A program made the translations under genes and the position numbers. From a virus, in IMG/VR virus record IMGVR_UViG_3300032342_000087, positions 1-21,052 of that record: a stretch of 21,052 nucleotides of DNA; one strand, given 5' to 3'. This document shows positions 14,328 through 21,052 of the stretch, piece by piece (within the stretch, counting starts at the first letter, position 1; the number at the start of each line of letters is the position of its first letter). The notes under the pieces are model-generated. The model was given only the letters and a program-made list of their open reading frames with translations, did no database searches and was not told the DNA's origin.

Positions 14328-14759
14328 ATGGCGAAGCATGGTTCCAACGACGTAGCCTTCGAGATTGACACCGCAGATGCCGGTGCCCTCTCGACCGGCT
14401 TCGGCACCACCTACCTCACGAAGATTGGCGACTACGTCGTCAACCGTGAGGCCGTCGAGGCGACGCCCTTCGGCGTCGTGGACGAGCAGTACCTCATCGG
14501 CGTCATCAAGAAGCGCGAGCCCCTGGTCATCGAGGGCTGGTACGACGACACCGCCTCGACCGGCCCCGACGCCATCCTCAACATCGGCCGCGTCACGCAC
14601 GCGGTCACGCGCTCGACCGTCCTCACCTTCGCCACGGGCAAGACCGTGACCGGCGAGGTCTGGATCGAGAAGTACACCCGCACGATGGCGATTGGGGAGT
14701 ACCACGGGTTCTCCGCGACGCTGCGCTACACAGGCACCATCACCGAGGCTTTCGTCTGA
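14328..14759 (+). CDS. Second tail tube-like protein, without extension
   Basis: The protein has 143 residues. The opening MAKHGSNDVAFEIDTADAGA resembles MAKYSSKDVGFMLLG of the preceding gene. VIEGWYDDTASTGPDAIL near 66-83 matches VQEGWYDDAVGNLHQAM, and EYHGFSATLRYTGTITEAFV forms the last strands. It lacks the C-terminal beta domain. AAGGAG lies about seven bases before ATG 14328. It sits between the larger tube protein and the chaperone genes, the normal slot of the main tube protein. It may form a mixed tube with the larger copy or a specialised ring at the tail end; this is inference. Confidence 0.7.
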   Translation: MAKHGSNDVAFEIDTADAGALSTGFGTTYLTKIGDYVVNREAVEATPFGVVDEQYLIGVIKKREPLVIEGWYDDTASTGPDAILNIGRVTHAVTRSTVLTFATGKTVTGEVWIEKYTRTMAIGEYHGFSATLRYTGTITEAFV

Positions 14760-14778
14760 TAGGCGAGGCTTCCCGAAC

Positions 14779-14783
14779 GGAGG
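14779..14783 (+). promoter_or_regulatory. Shine-Dalgarno site that sets the chaperone start
   Basis: GGAGG lies seven bases before ATG 14791 but only one base before the in-frame ATG at 14785. The spacing favours 14791. Confidence 0.6.
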
Positions 14784-14790
14784 TATGAGT

Positions 14791-15132
14791 ATGGGACTGC
14801 TCAACCAGAAGAAGCGCGTCGACCTCGAAGACAACGAGTGGGTCGACGTGCGTCCGCTCTCCATCGGCGCGCTGCGCGAGATGCGGCGCAAGGCGGCTTC
14901 CATCGAGCCGGTCGAGGGAGAAGAGAAGGAGGAGGCACAGGGGTTCGCTCTTACGCAGATGGCGCTCGAGGCTTGCATTGTGGCCTGGAGCGACGAGGCG
15001 CCTGTGACTCCCGACAACATCAGTGAACTGCCCTATGAGATGACCTTCGAGATCGCAGCCGCGGTCGGCATCGGGGAGAAGGAGCGCCCTTTGCCGAGTG
15101 GGTCGAGTTTGGCCGATACCTCCGAGGAGTAA
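14791..15132 (+). CDS. Tail assembly chaperone, short form (gpG-like)
   Basis: The protein has 113 residues. It has an acidic and helical character: RVDLEDNEWVDVRPLSIGAL near 8-27, a charged helix to about 52, then ACIVAWSDEAPVTPDNISEL near 61-80, and a helix before the shift site. Its place between the tube and tape-measure genes is that of lambda gpG. These chaperones bind tape-measure and tube proteins during assembly and are absent from the virion. Most ribosomes should end here at TAA 15130; a fraction should shift at CCCTTTG to make the long form. The start is chosen by ribosome-site spacing. Confidence 0.8.
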   Translation: MGLLNQKKRVDLEDNEWVDVRPLSIGALREMRRKAASIEPVEGEEKEEAQGFALTQMALEACIVAWSDEAPVTPDNISELPYEMTFEIAAAVGIGEKERPLPSGSSLADTSEE

Positions 15133-15359
15133 AGGGAGCGAAGGAGCCCGATGAATGGCTGACCAGCGTCATCTGCCAGGAGTTCGACTGCACTCCAACG
15201 GAGGCAGACGGGCAAGACTACGAACGCTGCCAGCGCATCATGGCGCTCCGCGCATTCGCGCACTCCTGGCGTCAGGTCGAGTCGGGAGTCGAGCAGAAGG
15301 ATCTGACGCGAGGTCCGATGCTCGAGAAGGTCATCAAAGTCCAGTTGTCAGAAAGGTGA
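14791..15359 (+). CDS. Tail assembly chaperone, frameshifted long form (gpGT-like)
   Basis: The long form is made by a -1 frameshift: residues 1-101 are read in the gpG frame to TTG at 15091-15093, then base 15093 is read again as the first base of GCC. The second part adds 88 residues to a TGA at 15357-15359, giving 189 in all. The added part begins AEWVEFGRYLRGVKGAKEPD and includes EWLTSVICQEFDCTPTEAD and a basic end (KVIKVQLSER). It has no start of its own but is open from before the shift site to just before the tape-measure gene, as expected for the T part. In lambda the T domain recruits tube protein while G coats the tape measure. Without this product, 15133-15365 would look like a rare non-coding gap. 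Confidence 0.82.
15087..15093 (+). promoter_or_regulatory. Slippery heptamer CCCTTTG for -1 frameshift
   Basis: The sequence is C CCT TTG in the gpG frame, an X XXY YYZ heptamer. After slipping back by one base, CCC and TTT still pair with the tRNAs at the two wobble-tolerant codons. It sits 37 bases before the gpG stop and inside the overlap of the two frames. No downstream stem-loop was demonstrated by eye. Confidence 0.8.
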
Positions 15360-15365
15360 GCGAGA

Positions 15366-18194
15366 GTGGCTAACTTCTACGGCGAACTCGTCATTCGCAT
15401 CACCAGTGACACTACTGGCCTGAAGAAGGGGCTGAACGAGTCGGCCGCTGCCGTCGCCTCCACGGGGGCCGCGGCGAACAAGAGCGGCCGACTCGCAGCC
15501 CAGCGCATGGAACACGTCGGCCGGCAGATGCAGAACGTCGGCCGGCAGATGACGCAGTTCGTCACCCTGCCCATCGCCGCCGGCTTTGCAATTGCCGGCG
15601 TGGCTGCCTTCAAGTACCAAGACAACCTGATGAAGATTCAGAACCTCACTGGGACTAACGCGGCCCAGACGAAAGCGTGGGGCGACGAACTCTTGAAGCT
15701 CGGGGCCGCCACCGGCCAGACTCCCATCAAGCTCAGTGAGGCGCTCTACTTCGTGGCGAGCTCTGGCTTTGCCGGCGCCGAGGCCATGAAGGTCATCGAC
15801 GTGTCGGCTAAGGCCGCCGCCGCCGGTATGGGCGATGTCATGGTCACCGCCGATGTTTTGACGAGTGCGATGAACGCCTATGGTCATTCCGCGTACACCG
15901 CCGCAGAGGTCACCGACTACCTGATGAAGACAGTCGAGGTCGGCAAGGCCGAGCCGGTCGCCCTGGCGAACTCCCTCGGCCGCATCATGCCGGTCGCCGC
16001 CCAACTCAAGGTCGGCCTGGACGAACTCGGCGGCAACGTCGCCGCCCTGACCCTTGGCGGCCTCTCGAGCGCGGAGGCGGTCACCGCCCTGCGCGGCACG
16101 ATGATGGCCCTCGTCGCGCCGGCGAAGATGAGCATCGACCAACTGAAGACGATGGGCCTCTCCTATCAGGATGTCACCGACTCAATCGCCAAGAAGGGCT
16201 TGCTGCCGACGCTGAAGATGCTCTGGGAGCGCACCGATCACAACATGCTCTCGATGCGGAAGATCATCCCCAACGTGCGCGCCCTGAACGGTGTACTGTC
16301 GCTGCTGGGTGCGAACTACCAGAGCAACCTCAAGGTCATCGACAAGGTCGCGAACGCGCACGGCGCCCTTGACCGCGCCATGAAGAACACCGCCCAGCAG
16401 CCCGTGCAGAAACTCAGGCAGGCGTGGGCATCGTTGCAGGCGTCGTTCATCAAGGTCGGCGCTGTCGTGCTGCCGTTCTTCGCGCGCATCGCCGCATGGC
16501 TCGCCAAGGTGGCTGACAGCCTCGCCTCGATGTCTCCTGGCTGGCGCAACTTCATCCTCATCATGGCTGCGGTCGCCGCTGCGGTCGGTCCCGTGGTGAT
16601 GATTCTCGGCACGTTCATCAACGCCATCGGCCTCATCCGCGGAGCTCTTCCCGGCCTCATGATCGTGAAGTCGCTCGGCGCGCTGTTCTCTGGCTTCCAA
16701 GCCGGCGGCGCGGCCAGCGGCGTGATGGCCTTTACCGCCGCTCTCGGGCCGCTCAGGTTGGCCCTGCTGGGCGTCGCCGTTGCCGCCGCTGCCTTCTACG
16801 GCTTCGTCAAAGTCAGCGACTGGCTTGACGGCACGACGGAGCGCATTGGCGCCATGAGGAAGGCTGCTGAAGCTGCTGCCGCAGATGACTCGCTCAAGCA
16901 GTGGGCCGACAAGTTCCTCGGTGGTCACCTCGAGGCAGTAGGCAAGAACGACTTCGTCTTCAAGGCGGCCGTCGAAATAGACACTCCGACCGACCTCATC
17001 AAGAACTGGGTCGCGACGGCTGCGGCACAAGCGAAGGCGGCTGCGAACGAGGGCAAGCAGCAGAGCATGATTGACCAGGCTCTCGGCCAGAAGGCCGACT
17101 GGGAGCAGCGCATCCACGAAATCGAGAGTATGCCGGCGCTGTCGCGCAACATCGGCGGCGCGAACGAAAAGATTATGGCAGATCGCAATGCCGAGATAGC
17201 CGCTCTCAAGCAGAATCTCTTGGGCCTACAGCCCCTGCTCGGCTCGCTCGGCATTCAGATGGCCGACCTGAAGGTTCACGACCAGGCGATGGTCTTCAAG
17301 GCCAACATGACCGACATCAAGACCAAGGTCAAGGACGTGAACCAGCAGCTCCAGGGGCTCAAAGGTAAGCCGCACACCATCAAGCTCATCCTTCGTGAGA
17401 TGGCCCTGCGCGACCGTCTAAGCGCCCTCAAGAACCAGTTGAGCAAGGTGGCCGGCAAGAGCTATCAGGTCAGACTTCACGTCCGCATCGAGACGCTGGA
17501 GACGAAGATCGACCAGGCGAAGCGACGCCTCGCAGAGCTCGTCGGCACAGGAACGGGCGCCGGGGGAAAGCGCAAGTACTCTCCCGAGGTCAGCGCGGAC
17601 ATCAGGAAGATCACGAGGTTCCTCAAGAAGGCCGAAGCTCAGTCGGCGGCCATGAAGACGAAGGTCGAGGCGGCCAAGCCCACGATCGACATGAACGCGG
17701 ATTCTGCACTGGACAAGTTGGCGGCCGTCACGCAGGCGATGGACGGCATCAACGGCAGAGATGTCACCGGCACCGTGAACATCATCGTGAACCAGATCCC
17801 CGGCAGCGACGGCAAGGGTGGGCACAGAGGCGGCATCTTCAGCGGGCCGCACTCAGGCTATCCGATGACGCTCCACGGCCGCGAGGTCGTGCTTCCACTC
17901 GAGCACCCGAACCTCATCCCTGGACTTCTCCAGCGCGCCGGCGTCACGAAGCTCATCCAGCCCGAGGCTGTCCCACTCCAGAGCACCAGAGGAGCCGCTT
18001 CCGTGCAGCGCCCACTGGCCGCTACTGGGACTGACGGATCGCCGGCGGTGACCGAGCTCCACTACCACTCGCACGTCTACGTTCCCGGTGGCACGACCAT
18101 CGTCGGAACGGCTGAACAGGTCGCGACGACCCTGGCGCCGCACATCGAGCGGTCCCTGGCTAAGACCCACAGTCGCAGGGGAAGAGGCCGCTGA
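15366..18194 (+). CDS. Tape-measure protein
   Basis: The protein has 942 residues, starting at GTG 15366 with an AAAGGTGAG site just upstream. Residues about 60-290 hold the PhageMin_Tail core: YQDNLMKIQNLTGTNAAQTK, ALYFVASSGFAGAEAMKVID, and LDELGGNVAALTLGGLSSAE. Hydrophobic stretches lie at about 396-430 and 462-481, as expected for the part that enters the host membrane. Residues about 560-800 are long, charged helices. The C-terminus has GGIFSGPHSGYPM and HGREVVLPLEHPNLIPGLLQ near 836-858, a frequent ending of such proteins, and a basic tail (SRRGRGR). At about 0.15 nm per helical residue the tail would be about 140 nm; this is an estimate. No lysozyme or peptidase motif was noticed. Confidence 0.9.
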   Translation: MANFYGELVIRITSDTTGLKKGLNESAAAVASTGAAANKSGRLAAQRMEHVGRQMQNVGRQMTQFVTLPIAAGFAIAGVAAFKYQDNLMKIQNLTGTNAAQTKAWGDELLKLGAATGQTPIKLSEALYFVASSGFAGAEAMKVIDVSAKAAAAGMGDVMVTADVLTSAMNAYGHSAYTAAEVTDYLMKTVEVGKAEPVALANSLGRIMPVAAQLKVGLDELGGNVAALTLGGLSSAEAVTALRGTMMALVAPAKMSIDQLKTMGLSYQDVTDSIAKKGLLPTLKMLWERTDHNMLSMRKIIPNVRALNGVLSLLGANYQSNLKVIDKVANAHGALDRAMKNTAQQPVQKLRQAWASLQASFIKVGAVVLPFFARIAAWLAKVADSLASMSPGWRNFILIMAAVAAAVGPVVMILGTFINAIGLIRGALPGLMIVKSLGALFSGFQAGGAASGVMAFTAALGPLRLALLGVAVAAAAFYGFVKVSDWLDGTTERIGAMRKAAEAAAADDSLKQWADKFLGGHLEAVGKNDFVFKAAVEIDTPTDLIKNWVATAAAQAKAAANEGKQQSMIDQALGQKADWEQRIHEIESMPALSRNIGGANEKIMADRNAEIAALKQNLLGLQPLLGSLGIQMADLKVHDQAMVFKANMTDIKTKVKDVNQQLQGLKGKPHTIKLILREMALRDRLSALKNQLSKVAGKSYQVRLHVRIETLETKIDQAKRRLAELVGTGTGAGGKRKYSPEVSADIRKITRFLKKAEAQSAAMKTKVEAAKPTIDMNADSALDKLAAVTQAMDGINGRDVTGTVNIIVNQIPGSDGKGGHRGGIFSGPHSGYPMTLHGREVVLPLEHPNLIPGLLQRAGVTKLIQPEAVPLQSTRGAASVQRPLAATGTDGSPAVTELHYHSHVYVPGGTTIVGTAEQVATTLAPHIERSLAKTHSRRGRGR

Positions 18195-19966
18195 TGGCCG
18201 CTCCATGCGTCATCAGTGCGGGCACGGTGGTCGAGGACTTCAGCGACAAGGCCGAGTTCACGGCAGACGGGACTCAGATCGTGTCCACGTATCATCACTG
18301 GCGCTGCCTTGACGATATGTCGAAGCGCGGCGTGGCGACGCGGCACAGCTACACGGCGACTCCGACCACCGGGTACATCACGAAGACCGGCATGAGTCTT
18401 AGCTTGGCCGGCCTGAACGCCCTGCGCTTCGACTTCCGTCACTACGCACCAGCCGAGGCTTACAGCACTCCCTGCGCCCTCGGTCTTGAGTTCTCCTCGA
18501 CGGGCGACTTCGGCACGAAGTGTATGCGCGCGACGTACGGGCCGACGACCAATCTCCCGCCGGGGTACGGGCCTTTCCGCTGGCTCATCGGATCGTCTGA
18601 GTGGACCTCAGTGGGCAGCGAGTCGTGGTCGAACACGATGGTCGCCATGCGCGTCAGCCTGACTCCGCTGTGGCCTGCCTACGGCATCATGTACTCGCCG
18701 TACTTCTTCCTCGACAAGTTGGTGCTGAACCCCGTGACGACCCCGCTCGTGGTGCTGTCGTTTGACAGCGCAAGCACGGCGACGACAGACATCACGCAGG
18801 ATGCGCTGGCCGACTACGGTTTCAGCGGTAAGGGATTCGCCAACATGGTCGACTCCGACAACGTCGGAGACACGGGCTACAACACTTGGCCCCAACTCAA
18901 GGCTCTCGACTCAGCCGGTCTTCGGATGATCCCACAGCACACGAACTGGCTGCTTCAGTCGCCGCGCAACACTGACGGCATCCTCAACAGGCCGGTCCCG
19001 CCGTACCCCGTCGAGGACACCGACTACGTCGGGGCAGACGACTCCACGAACAACGTCTTCGTCAGCTACGAGCACTTCGCCTTGATAGACCAGTACCTGC
19101 GCTCCATCCACGCCTACTACGGCATCCCGTGGACACGCGACCTGTTCAACCCGCACTCTGGTCTGGCGAACGGTCTGGACGTGACGCGCTTCTACCGCGA
19201 TTTCGGCTTCAGGTCCGTTGCCGTACGCGCCGACTGGCAGTCGAGCACCATCAAGCAGACGCCCTACCACACGCTGCCGATAGTCGAGGGCAACTTCTGC
19301 GCGTGGAACATCGCCACGTCTACGGCGACGCACGCCAACGTGATGAGCGCCATCGCTGAAGTCGTGTCCTACGGTCGCTACCTGCATCTCAGCTACGGGC
19401 CAGTACCGGGCTCTTGGACAGAGGCAGATTTGCGCCTGGAGCTTGCCGAACTGCGACGGCTGGAAGACCTCGGCAGCCTTACGGTCGTGACGCTCTCAGA
19501 GTTCCTTGATCTGAACGGCGTCCCGCCTACTTCTGATGGGAGCGTTGACGTGAGCCTGACCTTTGGAGCATCAAACCTCGACATCAACGACCACGTCACC
19601 TACTTCCTGATGCCCGACGTGGACTTCGGTGAGAGAGCGAAGATCTACGACGAGTTCCGCAGCTACGGCGACAGTCTCACGGTGGCACAGTGCAACGTGA
19701 CTGAGGCGTCCATCATCCCGATGGCTATCCCGCTTCTCGTGAAGGCAGCCACGCCGACTGCACTCCGCACCGCCATCGACGCCATCAACGCCGTCATCGA
19801 CGGTGGCCCTTGCCCCCTCGTCTACAACGACGGCTCAGGGGCTCTCACGTACCACGTCCTGCACTCACCGCGCGTGAACTATGTCAGATCACAGGACTCG
19901 ATTCTCGGCTGCTATACGAACATCACGCTGAACCTCGTGCGGACGCCCATCGTGGACGGAGCCTGA
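18194..19966 (+). CDS. Tail tip protein with degenerate polysaccharide-deacetylase domain
   Basis: The protein has 590 residues in three parts. Residues 1-185 look like a carbohydrate-binding beta-sandwich (VVEDFSDKAEFT, then PYFFLDKLVLNPV). Residues about 186-430 follow a NodB/polysaccharide-deacetylase pattern: VVLSFDSAST at 187-196, QLKALDSAGLRMIPQHTNWL at about 234-253, FNPHSG at 318-323, FYRDFGFRSVAVRADW and LHLSYG at 397-402. The usual FDDG is FDSA here, and H-S/T-x-x-H is H249-T-N-W-L253, so two metal ligands appear missing and catalysis is doubtful. Residues about 447-590 are a separate beta-rich domain, which may anchor to the tail. The gene directly follows the tape measure, the slot of Dit-like proteins, with a TGATG overlap. 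Receptor or cell-wall glycan binding is the best guess. Confidence 0.7.
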   Translation: MAAPCVISAGTVVEDFSDKAEFTADGTQIVSTYHHWRCLDDMSKRGVATRHSYTATPTTGYITKTGMSLSLAGLNALRFDFRHYAPAEAYSTPCALGLEFSSTGDFGTKCMRATYGPTTNLPPGYGPFRWLIGSSEWTSVGSESWSNTMVAMRVSLTPLWPAYGIMYSPYFFLDKLVLNPVTTPLVVLSFDSASTATTDITQDALADYGFSGKGFANMVDSDNVGDTGYNTWPQLKALDSAGLRMIPQHTNWLLQSPRNTDGILNRPVPPYPVEDTDYVGADDSTNNVFVSYEHFALIDQYLRSIHAYYGIPWTRDLFNPHSGLANGLDVTRFYRDFGFRSVAVRADWQSSTIKQTPYHTLPIVEGNFCAWNIATSTATHANVMSAIAEVVSYGRYLHLSYGPVPGSWTEADLRLELAELRRLEDLGSLTVVTLSEFLDLNGVPPTSDGSVDVSLTFGASNLDINDHVTYFLMPDVDFGERAKIYDEFRSYGDSLTVAQCNVTEASIIPMAIPLLVKAATPTALRTAIDAINAVIDGGPCPLVYNDGSGALTYHVLHSPRVNYVRSQDSILGCYTNITLNLVRTPIVDGA

Positions 19967-21052
19967 TGCCACACGGAGATCCTCTAGCGACGGTAACCGG
20001 CCTCGACCCGGCCAGCGGTCCTCCTGGCACGATGGTCGTCATCACCGGGACGCACTTCCACGTAGACACCGTAGACGTGCGCTTCGGCGCGGTCAGCGTC
20101 GGGGCGAACTTCAGAATCCTGAGCGACGAGTGCATCGTCGCCTATGCGCCCGACAACACCGGGGCTGTCGATGTCCACGTCGACAACATGGGCGGCACCG
20201 GCACCGCGCATACTGTGTTCACCTATGACACCTACGTCGGCCCACCCGGCGGCGGGGGCGGCGGTACTCCTACGGTGACCAGTGTCGTGCCGAACGTCGC
20301 CGTCAAGAACGACGGTGGCGACGCGATAGCCGTTCTCGGGACGAACTTCACCACGGCCAAGGCGGTCAGGTTCCAGAAGTCGTTCAAGGTCGTTGCCGGG
20401 TCCAGCGTACAGCTTCTCGCCGGGAAGGCCGATGGCGGCTTGACTGAGGGCAACAACGCCGACCCGACCTCTACGTGGGACAATCTCGCCGGGACAGACG
20501 GCACGCTGACCAACTTCGGCTACGTGCTTGGCGACCGCCCGCGCACCAACACCGAGACGGACAAGGCGGTCTGGAGCGACCAGTCCCAGTACGGGAACGA
20601 CGGTACTCTCAACGGGTTCGCCTACACTCCCGCGAGCGGCTGGGCAGGAGACGGCTCGGGAAGCAACCCGTATCGGCTCGTCTTCGACGGCAGCAACGAC
20701 TATGTAGCCCTGCCCGACCTTGGCACCGCAACTATCGAAGATGGCTCAGCCAGCTACGAAGTCTGGTTCATGACCACCAGTACGGCGTCTGGCGATCATC
20801 CCATCATCGGTGAAGACAACGCGGGCTCCTACCCGGCAGCGGCGTTGCTTGTCAACGGTGGCTATCTCAAGGCGGTCACATGGGACTCGGGTGGAGTCGC
20901 TGCGGTAGTGACGAGCCCCGGTCAGGTGTCTAACGGACTGCTTCATCATGCGGTCATCACTGTGGCGAGCACGGTCCAGACCTTGTATCTCGACGGCTAT
21001 GCGGTTACCCCCAACCCGACCACTACCGCGAAGACTGTCGGGACGGTGACCA
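19966..21052 (+). CDS. IPT/TIG and LamG-like tail fibre protein, partial
   Basis: The reading frame starts at ATG 19966 in a TGATG overlap and is open to the window edge, so 362 residues are visible. Residues 8-89 are an IPT/TIG domain (VTGLDPASGPPGTMVVITGT, then VDVRFGAVSV and AVDVHVDN). A Gly-rich hinge lies at 93-102. A second IPT/TIG begins at about 103 (PTVTSVVPNVAVKNDGGDAI, VLGTNFT, KAVRF) but stops after about 40 residues. From about 160 a concanavalin/LamG-like domain follows, with DGTLTNFGYV and later NDGTLNGFAYT, LVFDGSNDYVALP at 238-250, SYEVWFMTTS and LYLDGYAV. This is a carbohydrate-binding fold. Tail-tip or fibre function fits the position. Confidence 0.78.
   Translation, partial: MPHGDPLATVTGLDPASGPPGTMVVITGTHFHVDTVDVRFGAVSVGANFRILSDECIVAYAPDNTGAVDVHVDNMGGTGTAHTVFTYDTYVGPPGGGGGGTPTVTSVVPNVAVKNDGGDAIAVLGTNFTTAKAVRFQKSFKVVAGSSVQLLAGKADGGLTEGNNADPTSTWDNLAGTDGTLTNFGYVLGDRPRTNTETDKAVWSDQSQYGNDGTLNGFAYTPASGWAGDGSGSNPYRLVFDGSNDYVALPDLGTATIEDGSASYEVWFMTTSTASGDHPIIGEDNAGSYPAAALLVNGGYLKAVTWDSGGVAAVVTSPGQVSNGLLHHAVITVASTVQTLYLDGYAVTPNPTTTAKTVGTVT

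Noticed and set aside
14692-14790. Upstream extension of the chaperone reading frame to an ATG at 14692
   Set aside because: It would overlap the tail tube gene by 68 bases and lacks a ribosome site, while GGAGG at 14779-14783 fits ATG 14791.
13491-15020. A 509-codon open frame on the - strand
   Set aside because: It lies opposite the two tail tube genes and the chaperone, is Gly/Arg/Val/Asp-rich in the manner of shadow frames, and has no recognisable domain.
15133-15365. Intergenic region of 233 bases before the tape measure
   Set aside because: It is the -1 frame extension of the tail assembly chaperone up to 15359; only the last six bases are untranslated.

Overview
This 21 kb window is a tightly packed block of virion genes from a tailed double-stranded DNA phage or prophage. 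All genes lie on the + strand with almost no intergenic DNA, and many junctions are ATGA or TGATG overlaps that suggest translational coupling. The non-contractile tail set (single tape-measure gene, tail tube proteins, no sheath visible) points to siphovirus morphology. Most genes are GC-rich (roughly 60-70% by eye) and many have strong AGGAGG-type Shine-Dalgarno sites. The capsid protease, tail tube and post-tape-measure proteins resemble those of phages of high-GC Gram-positive bacteria. The host itself cannot be named from the sequence. No integrase, lysis, replication, tRNA or host gene is visible.

Layout. (1) 37-6346, accessory and surface block: a glycosyltransferase-methyltransferase fusion, then small beta-rich structural proteins, a DNRLRE-like adhesin with lower GC, a 958-residue protein with about 32 Ser/Thr-rich repeats, and a 104-residue protein. 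(2) 6346-11201, head: a MuF/SPP1 gp7-like minor head protein, a protease-scaffold fusion with an internal scaffold start, a small decoration protein, a large decoration paralogue with extra modules inserted in two loops, and the major capsid protein. (3) 11207-13543, head-tail connection: a small protein with a basic tail, gp6-like adaptor, head closure protein, HK97 gp10-like protein, DUF3168 terminator, a small zinc-ribbon protein and a 66-residue protein. (4) 13536-18194, tail: two tail tube paralogues, tail assembly chaperones G and G-T joined by a -1 frameshift at CCCTTTG, and a 942-residue tape-measure protein. (5) 18194-end, tail tip: a protein with a degenerate polysaccharide-deacetylase domain, then an IPT/TIG plus LamG-like fibre cut by the window edge.

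The genes form one assembly line. MuF, protease, scaffold and capsid protein build the shell and the DUF2190-like pair coats it. Connector genes close it, chaperones load the tube protein on the tape measure, and tip proteins contact the cell surface. The most unusual points are the Ser/Thr repeat protein encoded close to a glycosyltransferase, the decoration protein with inserted display modules, and the apparent loss of metal ligands in the deacetylase-like tip protein. The frameshifted chaperone and the internal scaffold start are products that plain ORF calling would miss.
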